DNA of 64,000 bases, taken from the NCBI RefSeq assembly GCF_003590875.1, contig NZ_QYUN01000002.1, positions 496,001 through 560,000 of the forward strand. Reading direction: 5' to 3'. Positions 43,916-55,237 of the stretch are shown here, piece by piece; position 1 is the stretch's first letter, and each line of letters starts with the position of its first letter. The DNA is from Noviherbaspirillum cavernae. Lineage in GTDB: Bacteria; Pseudomonadota; Gammaproteobacteria; Burkholderiales; Burkholderiaceae_D. A model generated the notes under the pieces. It did not search any database. It saw nothing but the letters and a program-made list of their open reading frames with translations, and was not told the origin of the DNA. The position numbers and the translations under genes are program-made.

Positions 43916-45055
43916 TCAAAACATCAGCTTGCAGTCATTGCTGATGATGCCGATATCGACGAATTCGGAGCCGGTATGCTTGGTCGGCGAATAATCGACG
44001 ACGAAACCGCCGATATCCGTCTTCCTCATCGACTCCAGTGCGGCAATCAGGGACTTGCGGGTAGGCGTGCCGTTGATGCGCCGCAGGCCTTCGGCCAGCA
44101 CTTTGACGGTCACGTATCCTTCGAATTGCAGCACGTTCGGCTTTGCATCCTTCGGGCCGTATTTCTTCAACTCCGTCTGATAGGAGCGCACGATCGGCAG
44201 CGTGGTGTTGCGGATATTCGGCATGACCTGCGCGACGCTGACGCCACGCGCGCGTGCCGCCGTCGCCACGTTGCACAATGTGTCCGGATTGCCGTACGAC
44301 GGCGTCGTGAGCTGCATTTTCAGTCCGCGGTCGCGATAGGCGCGCAGGAACTCACCCGCGATCTGCGCCGGTATGACCATCACCACCAGATTGGGCTGGG
44401 TCTTCTCCAGCAACGAGAGCGTCGCCGAGTAGTCCGTGTTTGACGCTACCGGAATCGGTGCACGCACCGCGACTTCCAGCTTCTGCTCCTTCAGCATGGA
44501 CTCGATCATGGCAAGCCCGGATTTGCCGAAAGGGATGTCCGCGTAGACGACCGCGATGCGATTCAGGCCGATCGTCAGGGCATTGCGGACCAGCTTGCGG
44601 TACTGGTCGGCGTCACCGGCGCGCACGTGGAACAGATACGGATTGAGCGGATGACGCAGCGGTTCGGCGCCCGGGATGACGCCGACCACAGGGATTCCGG
44701 TTTCTTCCAGCACCTTGTCCTGCAACACCTTGGTCATGGCCGGCGATCCGATCGGCGACAGCATCGCGACGGTATCCGTGCGTGCCAGGCTGCGAATGAT
44801 GCTGATCCGCTTTTCCGGCTTGTATTCATCGTCTTCGGTGCGCACGACGAGTTTGTTCCCCGCGATGCCGCCCTCCGCATTGATCGCGGCGATGGCCACG
44901 TTGATGCCGATGTCGTATTCCCTGCCCTCGACGCCGATGGGGCCGCTCATGGGTGTGACGTGCGCGATGTTGATGTCAGCCCATGCAGGGGCGGTGCCTG
45001 CCATTGCAGTGAACAGGCTTGCGTAGCAAAGAACTTTTCGTGCGGATGCAATCAT
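43916..45055 (-). CDS. ABC transporter substrate-binding protein, branched-chain amino acid type
   Basis: A 379-residue periplasmic binding protein of the LivK/Peripla_BP_6 family. The signal peptide is about 1-27 (ending GTAPAWA). The first lobe starts INIAHVTPMSGPIGVEGREY and contains DDEYKPEKRISIIRSLARTD; the second lobe has VAVVYADIPFGKSGL near residue 170. No permease or ATPase gene is adjacent, so it is an orphan binding protein, as is common in Burkholderiales. AAGGGAG precedes ATG 45055. Ligand unknown: amino acids, amides, urea or aromatic acids are possible. Confidence 0.88.
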   Translation of the reverse strand: MIASARKVLCYASLFTAMAGTAPAWADINIAHVTPMSGPIGVEGREYDIGINVAIAAINAEGGIAGNKLVVRTEDDEYKPEKRISIIRSLARTDTVAMLSPIGSPAMTKVLQDKVLEETGIPVVGVIPGAEPLRHPLNPYLFHVRAGDADQYRKLVRNALTIGLNRIAVVYADIPFGKSGLAMIESMLKEQKLEVAVRAPIPVASNTDYSATLSLLEKTQPNLVVMVIPAQIAGEFLRAYRDRGLKMQLTTPSYGNPDTLCNVATAARARGVSVAQVMPNIRNTTLPIVRSYQTELKKYGPKDAKPNVLQFEGYVTVKVLAEGLRRINGTPTRKSLIAALESMRKTDIGGFVVDYSPTKHTGSEFVDIGIISNDCKLMF

Positions 45056-45549
45056 GTATATCTCCCTTCCGGGGTTATCTTTTGTTTAACTATCGTTGCA
45101 TCCAGAGCAGGGTGGTCGGAGCCGACGTCGCTCATCAAGACGGTTTCAGAAGAACGAGGGGCGGAAGTTCGGCGAATCAAGTCGCAGGACGCAGGAATGG
45201 TGAACTGAAGTAGACATCATCCTTTGTATTGCCGTCAAGAAACAATGTGGCATATTTGCCGAGGATTGTCCCGTTTTTGACTGTCGTCGGAGCGCGGCTA
45301 GCACTTGGCAAGTCCGTGTACGGAAATGGTTGGCCGCCATCATCCGAGATGAAGTGGGCTTGTGCCTGTTCTCAGACCACACCTTGTCGGAGAGATGAAG
45401 CCGTCACTTCGCGCAGGTCGACGTCGCGCAGGGTGCCGTCGGGTAGCAAGTCGCATGACGGTGATGCACGCAGGCTCAGGCCACGCTTTTTCCATTTCAC
45501 CTGCCGGTACAATGCAATGCGTTCACATGACTCCTGTTCAAGGAAGCCC
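45056..45549. other. Intergenic region between binding protein and glpK
   Basis: About 490 bases with no gene I can support. The frames that cross it lack ribosome binding sites and domain features. It must contain promoters for two divergent genes. Confidence 0.5.
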
Positions 45550-47046
45550 ATGACTCAATACATCCTCGCGCTGGATCAAGGCACGACAAGTTCACGCGCA
45601 ATTCTGTTCGACCATTCCGGTAACATCAAGGGAACGGCGCAGCAGGAGTTTCTGCAAATCTTCCCGCACTCCGGCTGGGTCGAACACGACGCCAGCGACA
45701 TATGGCGCAGCCAGCTTGCGGTGGCGCGGCAGGTATTGCAGGAGCAGGGTGTCGGCGCGAAGGACATCGCCGCCATCGGTATCACCAACCAGCGCGAAAC
45801 GACGGTACTGTGGGACCACAAGACCGGCGAGCTCGTCGCTCATGCGATTGTCTGGCAGGATCGTCGCACCGCCGCCTTGTGTGATGCCTTGCGCGAACAA
45901 GGCAAGGGGCCGCTGTTCCAGCAAAAGACCGGCCTGGTGATTGATTCCTACTTTTCCGGCACCAAGCTCAAATGGCTGCTCGACAACGTGCCCGGCGCGC
46001 GCGCCAGAGCCGAGCGCGGCGAACTTGCGTTCGGCACGGTGGACAGTTGGCTCATCTTCAAGCTGTGCGGAGGACTGCATGTCACCGACACCAGCAATGC
46101 CTCCCGCACGCTGCTGTTCAATATCCACACCCTGCAATGGGACGATGAATTGCTGGCACTGCTCGACATACCGCGCAGCCTGTTGCCGCAGGTCGTCGCC
46201 AGCAGCCAGGTCATCGGCCACACCGAAGCCGCATTGTTCGGCGCGCAGATCCCGATTGCCGGCATCGCCGGTGACCAGCAAGCCGCCACCTTCGGCCAGG
46301 CCTGCCATCAGCCTGGCATGGCGAAGAACACCTACGGTACCGGCTGCTTCATGCTCATGCACACCGGCAAGGATGTGGTCGCATCGCGCAACAACCTGCT
46401 GACCACTGTCGGTTGGACGCGCGACGACCAGACTGACTATCTGCTCGAAGGCAGTGTGTTCATGGCGGGCGCTGCCGTGCAATGGCTGCGCGACGGACTC
46501 GGCATCATCCGGCAATCGTCCGATGTCGAAGCGCTCGCTGCGAGCGTGCCCGACACCGGCGGTGTGGTGTTCGTGCCGGCCTTCGCCGGACTCGGCGCGC
46601 CCTACTGGGACGCTTACGCGCGTGGCACCATCGTCGGCATGAGCCGCGGCACGACCCGGGCGCATATTGCGCGCGCGACCCTGGCCAGCATCGCGTATCA
46701 GAGCGCCGATGTGCTGGAAGCGATGCAGAAGGATTCGGCGGTCGGTCTGACCGAATTGCGCGTCGATGGCGGCGCTGCCTGCAACGATTTGTTGATGCAA
46801 TTCCAGGCTGACGTGCTCGGTGTGCCGGTCGTGCGGCCCATAGTCATAGAAACAACGGCATTGGGCGCTGCCTATCTTGCCGGTCTTGCAGTCGGCTTCT
46901 GGCAATCGCAGCAGGAAATCGTCGCGCAATGGCAGGTGCAGCGCCGCTTCGAACCGGCGATGTCCGTCGATGAGCGGCAGCAACGGCTCACCACATGGCG
47001 ACGTGCGGTCGAAAGGGCGCGCGATTGGGACGAACACACGCGGTAG
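45550..47046 (+). CDS. glpK: Glycerol kinase
   Basis: A 498-residue FGGY-family kinase that phosphorylates glycerol to sn-glycerol 3-phosphate. The N-terminal phosphate loop [16 protein letters not shown], the FGGY segments [20 protein letters not shown] (near residue 240) and [14 protein letters not shown], and [19 protein letters not shown] (near 405) are all conserved. AAGGAAG precedes ATG 45550; an in-frame extension back to 45229 is not family-like. No glpF or glpD gene is adjacent. Confidence 0.95.
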   Translation: MTQYILALDQGTTSSRAILFDHSGNIKGTAQQEFLQIFPHSGWVEHDASDIWRSQLAVARQVLQEQGVGAKDIAAIGITNQRETTVLWDHKTGELVAHAIVWQDRRTAALCDALREQGKGPLFQQKTGLVIDSYFSGTKLKWLLDNVPGARARAERGELAFGTVDSWLIFKLCGGLHVTDTSNASRTLLFNIHTLQWDDELLALLDIPRSLLPQVVASSQVIGHTEAALFGAQIPIAGIAGDQQAATFGQACHQPGMAKNTYGTGCFMLMHTGKDVVASRNNLLTTVGWTRDDQTDYLLEGSVFMAGAAVQWLRDGLGIIRQSSDVEALAASVPDTGGVVFVPAFAGLGAPYWDAYARGTIVGMSRGTTRAHIARATLASIAYQSADVLEAMQKDSAVGLTELRVDGGAACNDLLMQFQADVLGVPVVRPIVIETTALGAAYLAGLAVGFWQSQQEIVAQWQVQRRFEPAMSVDERQQRLTTWRRAVERARDWDEHTR

Positions 47047-47164
47047 CGCCGCTTGCAAGTCAAGGTATTCATTCCGGAAAGTGTCATGAAATCAATGTGG
47101 TACAAGCCCCACAGGGTTACATCTCCAAACAATTGACCCGTCGGTTAGTTGCTATACTTCCACA

Positions 47165-48103
47165 ATGCTCAAACAACGTACCGTCAAACAACTCATCAAG
47201 ACCATTGGCGTCGGCCTGCACTCCGGCACCAAGGTTGAGCTCACGCTGCGCCCGGCCGCGCCCGATACCGGCATCGTGTTCCGCCGCGTCGATCTGGACC
47301 CGCCGGTGGATCTGCCCGCCAGCGCGACCGGCGTCGGCGATACGCGCATGGCCTCCGTGCTCGACAACAAGGACGGCGCGAAGGTCTCGACCGTCGAACA
47401 CCTGATGTCAGCCTGTGCCGGTCTCGGTATCGACAACCTGCATGTGGACGTCACGGCGGAAGAAATCCCGATCATGGATGGCTCGGCGTCGTCCTTCGTG
47501 TTCCTGCTGCAGCAGGCCGGTCTGGAAGAGCAGAACGCACTCAAGAAATTCATCCGTGTCAAAAAAACGGTGGAAGTCCGCGAGGGCCAAGGTGCGCAGG
47601 AAAAATGGGCGCGCCTCGATCCGTACAACGGTTTCAAGCTCAAGTTCTTCATCGAATTCAATCATCCCGCCGTCGACGGCACCGGCCAGACTGCGGAAGT
47701 CGATTTCGGCAACGAGTCCTACGTCAAGGAAGTGTCGCGCGCCCGTACCTTCGGCTTCATGCAGGACGTGGAAACCTTGCGCGGCATGGGCCTGGCACGC
47801 GGCGGTTCGCTTGAAAACGCGATCGTGATGGACGAGTACCGCATCCTGAACCCGGATGGCCTGCGCTACGAGAATGAATTCGTGCGCCACAAGATCCTGG
47901 ACGCAATCGGCGATCTCTATCTGGTCGGGCATCCGCTGCTGGCCGCCTACACCGCGCACAAGTCGGGCCATACCCTCAACAATCAGTTGCTGCGCGCATT
48001 GCTGGCGCAGCCGGATGCATACGAGATCGTGACTTTTGACTCCGTCGATGCCGCGCCTCGCGCCTACGCAGGGCAGGCCGGACAAGAGTGGGCGCTTACC
48101 TGA
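47165..48103 (+). CDS. lpxC: UDP-3-O-acyl-N-acetylglucosamine deacetylase
   Basis: A 312-residue zinc enzyme catalysing the committed step of lipid A synthesis. The N terminus [20 protein letters not shown], the zinc His in [12 protein letters not shown] (near residue 79), [16 protein letters not shown], and the C-terminal zinc ligands [16 protein letters not shown] are conserved, with HKSGHTLNN holding the general acid/base His. In related genomes lpxC follows ftsZ closely; here it is separated by about 14 kb of accessory DNA. It starts 118 bases after glpK and needs its own promoter. Confidence 0.96.
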   Translation: MLKQRTVKQLIKTIGVGLHSGTKVELTLRPAAPDTGIVFRRVDLDPPVDLPASATGVGDTRMASVLDNKDGAKVSTVEHLMSACAGLGIDNLHVDVTAEEIPIMDGSASSFVFLLQQAGLEEQNALKKFIRVKKTVEVREGQGAQEKWARLDPYNGFKLKFFIEFNHPAVDGTGQTAEVDFGNESYVKEVSRARTFGFMQDVETLRGMGLARGGSLENAIVMDEYRILNPDGLRYENEFVRHKILDAIGDLYLVGHPLLAAYTAHKSGHTLNNQLLRALLAQPDAYEIVTFDSVDAAPRAYAGQAGQEWALT

Positions 48104-48163
48104 ATCTGCTGCCGGTCTGCACCTTGCCTTGGCCGGCCTCCAACTTCCTTCCGCGTGAAACGG

Positions 48164-48664
48164 CTAGCGCGCTTGGCGATGGTGCCTCAGCATCGCATTG
48201 ATCGCGGCTTTCAATGGCTCGTTTTGCGGCGAATTTTCGAGCGAGCTGCTCAGTGCGTCAAATGAAGAAATTGCTTGCGAAGGCAGCACTAACTGCTTGA
48301 TCTTGCGTGACTTTTCGTCAATCTTTCTCGGTTGCAATTTGAGTCGGATTGCGTTAACCTGCCAGCCTCGCTGCACCAGATTGTCTTGCAGTTTTGGCAA
48401 TTGCTGTTTCAGTTTTGCGGAAAGCGCTGCGTTCGGCACCGTCAATACCAGCTGATCCGCTTCGAATTTCAAGACCGAACATGTGTCAAACACGGCGGGC
48501 AGAATGGTCGAGCAATCCTTCTGCAACGCGGCCATGCGCGTCACCGCGGGCAACAGGGCGGACATTTTGTCGTGTGCCCGCAAGAAGTCCGCAGCGCCTT
48601 TCGTCGTTTGTGCAGACCGGGTACCCCTGCGGGGTGAAGACTGGAATGAGGACGAGCGCATCAT
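48164..48664 (-). CDS. DUF721 family (DciA-like) protein
   Basis: A 166-residue protein with a DUF721 domain (about 25-120), containing LPAVFDTCSVLKFEADQLVL and ALSAKLKQQLPKLQDNL. DciA is the helicase loader or operator in bacteria lacking DnaC; short DUF721 proteins are often assigned there, so a replication role is plausible but unproven. Two tandem ATGs (48664, 48661) follow AAGG by 7 bases. It is convergent with lpxC and divergent from the M23 peptidase gene. Confidence 0.75.
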   Translation of the reverse strand: MMRSSSFQSSPRRGTRSAQTTKGAADFLRAHDKMSALLPAVTRMAALQKDCSTILPAVFDTCSVLKFEADQLVLTVPNAALSAKLKQQLPKLQDNLVQRGWQVNAIRLKLQPRKIDEKSRKIKQLVLPSQAISSFDALSSSLENSPQNEPLKAAINAMLRHHRQAR

Positions 48665-48715
48665 GCGCGAACCTTATCACACCTCATCCACGGCGGACGA
48701 GTCAGAGGAAGCGAT

Positions 48716-49666
48716 ATGCAAATTATTCTGCTGCACCCCCGTTTCAATGCCAGGACGCTGACCCTGACGCATTGGCACCTCATGCTTGGTGCCATTGGTC
48801 TGGTGTTGTCCGTGATCCTGGCGGCCTCCTTGCTCTATTACCTCACGTTCCGCTATGCCGCCGAACTCAAGCTGCCGTTCGTCAAGAATTTTGTTGCGAC
48901 CGCCAGCCAGGATGAGGCCAGCAAGAAAGACCGGTACGTGAAAGAAAACCTTGCCGCGATGGCGATGAAGCTGGGCGAGATGCAGGCGCAATTGATGCGA
49001 CTGGATGCCTTGGGGGAGCGAGTGCAAGGGCTGGCCGGCGTCAAGCCGCAGGAATTCAATTTCAAGGAAATGCCGGGGCGCGGCGGCGCAGAGCCGTCGA
49101 GCCTGAAGGACGAGCCCTTGAGCATGAGCGAGTTTCAAAAGGCGCTGGACGTCATGTCCAGGAATGTCGAGCATCGCGCCGATTACATGAACGTGGTTGA
49201 AACCACGCTGATGAGCTACAAGATCAAGTCGAAGCTGTTGCCGACCATCCAGCCGGTGAACGTCAGCTACAACGCGTCCGGTTTCGGCTGGCGTTTCGAT
49301 CCCTTCAATGGACGTCAGGCTTTCCATGAAGGCATCGATTTCCCCGCGCCGGTCGGCACGCCCATCGTTGCGGCTGCCGGCGGCGTCGTGATCACGGCGG
49401 AATATCATTACCAGTTCGGCAACATGATCGAAATCGACCACGGCAACGATATCGTCACGCGCTATGCGCATTCATCGCGGCTGCTGGGCAAGGTCGGCGA
49501 TATCGTCAAGCGCGGTCAGCATGTCGCCGATATCGGCACGACAGGGCGCTCCACCGGCCCGCATCTGCACTTCGAAGTGCTGGTCAAGGGGGTGCACCAG
49601 GATCCGAACAAGTTTCTGGCCGCCGGCGCAAACCAGCAGCGGATGGCGACGTTGGCAGGACGGTGA
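48716..49666 (+). CDS. M23 family metallopeptidase (LytM-type), membrane anchored
   Basis: A 316-residue protein. One N-terminal membrane helix (about 22-45), a coiled-coil region (about 75-160), then a LytM/peptidase_M23 domain (about 190-300). Zinc ligands are visible as HEGIDFPAPVGTP (H..D) and HLHFEVLVKG (HxH), with YAHSSRL between. All catalytic residues are present, so it may be an active endopeptidase rather than a degenerate EnvC-type activator. GAGGAAG lies 5 bases before ATG 48716. It lies upstream of secA, a frequent order in Burkholderiales. Confidence 0.92.
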   Translation: MQIILLHPRFNARTLTLTHWHLMLGAIGLVLSVILAASLLYYLTFRYAAELKLPFVKNFVATASQDEASKKDRYVKENLAAMAMKLGEMQAQLMRLDALGERVQGLAGVKPQEFNFKEMPGRGGAEPSSLKDEPLSMSEFQKALDVMSRNVEHRADYMNVVETTLMSYKIKSKLLPTIQPVNVSYNASGFGWRFDPFNGRQAFHEGIDFPAPVGTPIVAAAGGVVITAEYHYQFGNMIEIDHGNDIVTRYAHSSRLLGKVGDIVKRGQHVADIGTTGRSTGPHLHFEVLVKGVHQDPNKFLAAGANQQRMATLAGR

Positions 49667-49989
49667 CCTTGTTGCATCGCGATTCGGGCAGACGAACGAA
49701 TTTCACGCAGGCATGTCTCATGCACCGTGCTGCACCAAAATTCGACGCGATTCATTCCGACAGGCATTGTTTGTTCGGAGACAATCCCCACTTTGCAAAG
49801 ATGCTCAGACGGGAAAATCAAGGACGGCAACCTCTCGAATCTTCACCGATGCTGGCATGGAAACAGTTTTCCGGGCGCGCAGCCGCTTCAGGGGCGCATG
49901 ATAAAATTCGCCATTTGGCTCTGCCTCGACCACCGTGCGGCTGATGTAATCGCACAGTTTTTTTACGGCGTCTTTTTTAGAATCCAAGC
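49667..49989. other. Intergenic region upstream of secA
   Basis: About 320 bases with no gene supported. The last 40 bases are T-rich (ttttttacggcgtcttttttag) and close to the secA start. No SecM-like arrest peptide frame was found. Confidence 0.5.
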
Positions 49990-52755
49990 ATGTCATTACT
50001 GACTCAGATCTTCGGCAGTCGCAATCAACGGCTGATCAAGCAATACCAAAAAACTGTCCGCGAAATCAACGCGCTCGAGCCGGCGATGGAAAAGCTTTCC
50101 GACGCCGAGTTGCAAGCCCGGACGCCGGAGTTCAAGGAACGCATCGCCAAGGGCGCAAAACTCGGTGACATCCTGCCGGAAGCATTTGCCGTTTGCCGCG
50201 AAGCCAGCAAGCGCGTTTTGAAAATGCGTCACTTCGACGTTCAGCTGATCGGCGGCATGGTCCTGCATGACGGCAAGATCGCCGAAATGGGTACAGGCGA
50301 GGGCAAGACCTTGATGGCGACGCTGGCCGTGTACCTGAACGCGTTGAGCGGCAAGGGCGTGCATGTCGTGACCGTCAACGATTACCTCGCGCAGCGCGAT
50401 GCCGAATGGATGGGCCGCCTGTACGGCTGGCTCGGCCTGACCACCGGCATCAACCTGTCGCAGATGGAGCACGACGTCAAGCAGACCGCTTACGCTGCCG
50501 ACATCACCTACGGCACCAACAACGAATTCGGTTTCGACTACCTGCGCGACAACATGGTCTACGACTCTGCGGAACGCGTGCAGCGCAGCCTGAATTTCGC
50601 GATCGTCGATGAAGTGGATTCGATCCTGATCGACGAGGCCAGAACGCCGCTGATCATTTCCGGCCAGGCCGAAGACCACACCGATCTCTATATCAAGATC
50701 AATGCCCTACCGCCGCTGCTGACTTTGCAGATCGGCGAGGAAACGCCGGACGGCAAGGGCAAGATCGAAGTGCCCGGCGATTACACCAGGGATGAGAAAG
50801 CGCATCAGGTGCTGCTGACCGAAGCCGGACACGAGAAGGCTGAGGACATCCTGACGCGCATGGGCCTGTTGCCGGAAGGCGCCTCGCTCTACGACGCCGC
50901 CAACATCACCCTGATCCACCACCTGTACGCCGCATTGCGCGCCCACACGCTGTATCACAAGGATCAGCATTACGTCGTGCAGAACGGCCAGGTTATCATC
51001 GTCGATGAATTCACCGGTCGTCTGATGGTGGGCCGCCGCTGGTCCGACGGCTTGCACCAGGCAGTCGAAGCCAAGGAAGGCGTCAAGATCCAGAACGAGA
51101 ACCAGACGCTGGCCTCGATCACGTTCCAGAACTACTTCCGCATGTACGGCAAGCTGGCGGGCATGACCGGCACGGCGGATACGGAAGCCTACGAATTCCA
51201 GGAAATCTACAGCCTCGAAACCGTGGTGATCCCGCCGAACCGGCCGAGCCAGCGCAAGGACCGCCACGATCAGGTCTACAAGACCGCGCAGGAAAAATAT
51301 AACGCGATGGTCATCGACATCCAGGATTGCCATGAGCGCGGCCAACCGGTGCTGGTCGGTACGACGTCGATCGAGAATTCCGAATTGCTGTCCAGCGTCC
51401 TGACCCAGGCGAAGCTGCCGCACAACGTGCTCAATGCAAAGCAGCACGCCCGCGAAGCGGAAATCGTCGCGCAGGCCGGCCGTCCGAAGATGATCACCAT
51501 CGCCACCAACATGGCGGGTCGCGGAACCGACATCGTGCTCGGCGGCAACGTGGACAAGCAGGTTCAATTCATTGAAGCCGATGTGAGTGTGTCCGATGAC
51601 GACAAGCAGCAGAAGTCGCAGCAATTGCGCGACGAATGGCAGTCGCTGCATGATCACGTGGTCGCACAAGGCGGTCTGCACATCATCGGCACCGAGCGCC
51701 ACGAATCGCGGCGCGTCGACAACCAGTTGCGCGGCCGTTCCGGCCGTCAGGGTGATCCGGGATCGTCGCGTTTCTATCTGTCGCTCGACGATCCCCTGTT
51801 GCGGATTTTCGCCGGCGACCGCGTGCGCGCAATCATGGACCGCTTGAAGATGCCGGAAGGCGAGCCGATCGAAGCCGGTATCGTGTCGCGCTCCATCGAA
51901 TCTGCACAACGCAAGGTGGAGGCGCGCAACTTCGACATCCGCAAGCAATTGCTGGAATACGACGATGTTGCCAACGACCAGCGCAAGGTGATCTATCAGC
52001 AGCGCAATGAACTGCTCGAATCGCTCGACATCTCCGAACTCATCGCATCGCTGCGGCACGGTGTTCTGACCGAGCTGTTCCGCACGCATGTGCCGGCGGA
52101 ATCGGTGGAGGAACAGTGGGACATCAAGGCGCTGGAAGCAGCGTTGGCCGGCGACTTGCAGCTGGAGGTGCCGCTTTCCGGGATGCTGGCAGCCGAGCCC
52201 GACTTGACCGACGAGGAATTGCTGGAGCGGGTGCTGAAGGCAGCCGACGACGCCTACAGCGCGAAGGTCGGCGTGATCGGCAAGGATGCCTTCTCCGGCT
52301 TCGAGCGTAGCGTCATGTTGCAGAGCATCGATACGCATTGGCGCGAACACTTGGCGGCGCTGGATCATCTGCGTCAGGGCATTCATCTGCGCGGTTATGC
52401 TCAGAAGAATCCGAAACAGGAATACAAGCGCGAAGCCTTCGAACTGTTCGGCCAGATGCTGGAGCTGATCAAGAACGAAGTGGTGCGGGTCGTGATGACC
52501 GTGCGCATCCAGACGCGCGAGGAAATCGATGCGGCGGAGGAGCAGCTTGCACAGCCGCACGTGGCCAATGTGCATTATCAGCACGCGGACTTCAATCCAA
52601 ACGCGGCAGCGGAAGAGTTGCTGGCGCCTGCCGTGGCTGAGGAAGATGCGCATCCGCACCCCGTGGTCAACGCCTTGCCCAAGGTTGGCCGCAATGACCC
52701 ATGCCCCTGTGGCAGCGGCAAGAAGTACAAGCAGTGCCACGGCAAGCTGGCATAA
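49990..52755 (+). CDS. secA: Protein translocase ATPase SecA
   Basis: A 921-residue motor of the Sec translocon. Walker [14 protein letters not shown] (near residue 102), DEAD-type box [17 protein letters not shown] (near 206), the second nucleotide-binding fold [12 protein letters not shown] (near 508), and the C-terminal zinc motif [13 protein letters not shown] (near 903) for SecB binding. Full length and intact. ATG 49990 follows AAGC weakly matching a ribosome binding site. A strong terminator follows. Confidence 0.97.
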   Translation: MSLLTQIFGSRNQRLIKQYQKTVREINALEPAMEKLSDAELQARTPEFKERIAKGAKLGDILPEAFAVCREASKRVLKMRHFDVQLIGGMVLHDGKIAEMGTGEGKTLMATLAVYLNALSGKGVHVVTVNDYLAQRDAEWMGRLYGWLGLTTGINLSQMEHDVKQTAYAADITYGTNNEFGFDYLRDNMVYDSAERVQRSLNFAIVDEVDSILIDEARTPLIISGQAEDHTDLYIKINALPPLLTLQIGEETPDGKGKIEVPGDYTRDEKAHQVLLTEAGHEKAEDILTRMGLLPEGASLYDAANITLIHHLYAALRAHTLYHKDQHYVVQNGQVIIVDEFTGRLMVGRRWSDGLHQAVEAKEGVKIQNENQTLASITFQNYFRMYGKLAGMTGTADTEAYEFQEIYSLETVVIPPNRPSQRKDRHDQVYKTAQEKYNAMVIDIQDCHERGQPVLVGTTSIENSELLSSVLTQAKLPHNVLNAKQHAREAEIVAQAGRPKMITIATNMAGRGTDIVLGGNVDKQVQFIEADVSVSDDDKQQKSQQLRDEWQSLHDHVVAQGGLHIIGTERHESRRVDNQLRGRSGRQGDPGSSRFYLSLDDPLLRIFAGDRVRAIMDRLKMPEGEPIEAGIVSRSIESAQRKVEARNFDIRKQLLEYDDVANDQRKVIYQQRNELLESLDISELIASLRHGVLTELFRTHVPAESVEEQWDIKALEAALAGDLQLEVPLSGMLAAEPDLTDEELLERVLKAADDAYSAKVGVIGKDAFSGFERSVMLQSIDTHWREHLAALDHLRQGIHLRGYAQKNPKQEYKREAFELFGQMLELIKNEVVRVVMTVRIQTREEIDAAEEQLAQPHVANVHYQHADFNPNAAAEELLAPAVAEEDAHPHPVVNALPKVGRNDPCPCGSGKKYKQCHGKLA

Positions 52756-52775
52756 CCTAACTGACTGGAACGATG

Positions 52776-52799
52776 AAAGGGCGGGGTAACCGCCCTTTT
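52776..52799 (+). terminator. Terminator after secA
   Basis: A 9-bp stem (aaagggcgg with ccgcccttt) and a 5-base loop followed by T residues. Confidence 0.85.
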
Positions 52800-53011
52800 G
52801 TCATTGTTGGCCTGGCAAGGCCGCCGCCCACCGTCATTCCGGGCGACGAGGGGAATCTGAAGCGTCGATGCAATGGCATCCGATCGAGCCACCTCGTTCC
52901 GCTCGAAGTGATGTGGCACAAAAGAAGCATCGGATGGGCGCAATCCAGACATCTTTCACCGAACGATTACAATAACGCCTTACCTCCACGACACTCACCA
53001 ATTCAATCGCC

Positions 53012-54250
53012 ATGGCTGTCAATCTTCCTCTTCCCATCGCCGCCAACCTGAAACCCGTCGCCGGCATCGAACTCGGCTACGCTGAAGCCGGCGTGCGCAA
53101 AGCCAATCGCAAAGACCTGCTGGTAATGAAGCTTGCTCCCACCGCAACGGTGGCTGGCGTATTTACCACCAACCGTTTCTGCGCCGCTCCGGTCCAGGTA
53201 TGCAAGGCGCATCTGGAAGCCGCGCGCATGTCGGGCGCGCCGATACGTGCCCTGGTCATCAACACCGGCAATGCGAACGCAGGCACGGGCGAGGCAGGAT
53301 TGGCCAATGCGAATGCGACTTGCCTGGCATTGTCGGAATTGCTCGGTTGCGATGCGGCGCAGATCCTGCCATTTTCCACCGGCGTGATTCTCGAACCGCT
53401 GCCGGTAGACCGGATCAAGGCCGGCATGCCGCAGGCGATTGCGAATCTGAAGACCGACAACTGGTACAACGCCGCGGAATCGATCATGACCACCGACACG
53501 CAGCCGAAGGCGGCATCGCGCAGCGTCACGATCAATGGCAAGACCATCACGCTCACCGGCATCAGCAAGGGGGCAGGCATGATCAAACCGAACATGGCGA
53601 CCATGCTCGGTTACCTCGCGATGGATGCGAAGGTTGCGCAGCCGGTACTCGACCATCTGGTGAAGGAGGCGGCGGACAAATCCTTCAACTGCATCACGAT
53701 CGATGGCGACACTTCGACCAACGACTCCTTCATGCTGATCGCGACAGGTGCCGCCGGATTGGAAGTGAACGAGATCGATACCCCTGAATACAAGGCATTG
53801 GCCGAAGCGGTGATCGGCCTGTCGCAGGAGCTGGCGCAAATGATCGTGCGCGACGGCGAGGGCGCGACCAAGTTCATGACCATCACCGTGGAAGAGGGCG
53901 CGAACGTCGAGGAATGCCGCAAGATCGCCTACTCGATCGGACATTCGCCGCTGGTGAAGACGGCCTTCTATGCATCCGACCCGAACCTGGGCCGGATCCT
54001 GGCGGCGATCGGCTATGCCGGCATCGACGATCTCGATGTGTCGAAGCTGAACCTGTATCTCGATGATGTGTGGGTCGCAAAGAACGGTGGACGCAATCCC
54101 GATTACCAGGAGACGGATGGACAGCGCGTGATGAAGCAAAGCGAGATCACCATCCGCGTGAAGCTCGCGCGCGGCACTGCGGCGGCCACCGTATGGACTT
54201 GCGACTTGTCGCATGACTACGTGAGCATCAATGCGGATTACCGCTCCTGA
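53012..54250 (+). CDS. argJ: Bifunctional glutamate N-acetyltransferase / amino-acid acetyltransferase
   Basis: A 412-residue Ntn-hydrolase-like enzyme of arginine biosynthesis that transfers acetyl from N-acetylornithine to glutamate. Autocleavage occurs before the Thr of the conserved [11 protein letters not shown] motif, about residue 197, preceded by GAGMIKPNM. The N-terminal [20 protein letters not shown] and [13 protein letters not shown] are conserved. No ribosome binding site is obvious before ATG 53012, so the mRNA may be leaderless or nearly so. Confidence 0.95.
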   Translation: MAVNLPLPIAANLKPVAGIELGYAEAGVRKANRKDLLVMKLAPTATVAGVFTTNRFCAAPVQVCKAHLEAARMSGAPIRALVINTGNANAGTGEAGLANANATCLALSELLGCDAAQILPFSTGVILEPLPVDRIKAGMPQAIANLKTDNWYNAAESIMTTDTQPKAASRSVTINGKTITLTGISKGAGMIKPNMATMLGYLAMDAKVAQPVLDHLVKEAADKSFNCITIDGDTSTNDSFMLIATGAAGLEVNEIDTPEYKALAEAVIGLSQELAQMIVRDGEGATKFMTITVEEGANVEECRKIAYSIGHSPLVKTAFYASDPNLGRILAAIGYAGIDDLDVSKLNLYLDDVWVAKNGGRNPDYQETDGQRVMKQSEITIRVKLARGTAAATVWTCDLSHDYVSINADYRS

Positions 54251-54340
54251 ATCGCCCGGACTCGCGCGGTTCACAACAACAATGCCCCGCGGGATTCCGG
54301 TCTACGCCTGAATCACCGCAGGCAAGCAAGCATTTCCGAC

Positions 54341-55222
54341 ATGACCCAACTCGACCAATTCCTCGTTCGTGCCGAAGCCCTGCTCGCACGCATTGAATCG
54401 ATCCTGCCGCAAAGCGGCGCCGCCCCGGATTGGAATGCCGGCATCGCCTTTCGCTGGCGCAAATCGAAAGGCGGCAACCACGGTTACCTGCAATCGGTGT
54501 CGCACATCTCGCACATCGCACTCTCCGATTTGCGCAACATCGAGGCGCAGAAGCAGCAGATTGACCAGAACACGAAGCAGTTCGTGCACGGACAACCAGC
54601 CAATAACGTCTTGCTGACCGGAGCGCGCGGCACAGGCAAGTCATCGCTGATCAAAGCATGTCTGAACCAGTATGCAAAACAGGGACTGCGCCTGATCGAA
54701 GTGGACAAGGATGACCTGTCGGATCTGCCAGATATCGTGGAATTGGTGGCGGGGCGGCCCGAGCGCTTCGTCATTTTCTGTGACGATTTGTCGTTTGAGG
54801 AAGGCGAGAGCGGTTACAAAGCATTGAAGGTCGCGCTCGACGGCAGCATCGCCGCGCAGTCGGACAACGTCCTGATCTATGCGACCTCCAACCGCAGGCA
54901 CCTGATGCCGGAACGCATGTCCGACAACGCGTCCTACACGCATACCGAGGACGGCGACCTGCATCCGGGCGAAACCGTCGAAGAGAAGATTTCGCTATCC
55001 GAACGTTTCGGCCTGTGGGTCTCGTTCTATTCGTTCAAGCAGGACGACTATCTCGATATCGTTGCACACTGGCTGGCGCATTTCGGCTGCAATGCTGAAC
55101 AGATCGCGGCGGCACAGCCGGACGCATTGCGCTGGGCCTTGCAGCGCGGTTCGCGCTCGGGCCGCGTGGCGTGGCAGTTCGCAAGGGACCATGCCGGCAA
55201 GACCGCCGAAGCGAAAAGATAA
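54341..55222 (+). CDS. DUF815 family AAA ATPase
   Basis: A 293-residue ATPase. Walker A GARGTGKSSLIKACLNQY lies near residue 90 and Walker B FVIFCDDLSFEEGES near 145. ATSNRRHLMPERMSDN after Walker B looks like sensor 1. The family is widespread, often beside argJ and mutT in Burkholderiales (recollection). Function is unknown. It follows argJ by 90 bases. Confidence 0.85.
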   Translation: MTQLDQFLVRAEALLARIESILPQSGAAPDWNAGIAFRWRKSKGGNHGYLQSVSHISHIALSDLRNIEAQKQQIDQNTKQFVHGQPANNVLLTGARGTGKSSLIKACLNQYAKQGLRLIEVDKDDLSDLPDIVELVAGRPERFVIFCDDLSFEEGESGYKALKVALDGSIAAQSDNVLIYATSNRRHLMPERMSDNASYTHTEDGDLHPGETVEEKISLSERFGLWVSFYSFKQDDYLDIVAHWLAHFGCNAEQIAAAQPDALRWALQRGSRSGRVAWQFARDHAGKTAEAKR

Positions 55223-55237
55223 CTGCCTCTACGTTGC

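Noticed and set aside
45229..45549. In-frame N-terminal extension of glpK
   Set aside because: Glycerol kinase begins at the conserved [13 protein letters not shown] with a good ribosome binding site at 45540; the extension has no homology features.
50707..52740. 677-codon open frame on the minus strand opposite secA
   Set aside because: Antisense to a clear secA gene with all motifs intact; no domain and no ribosome binding site.
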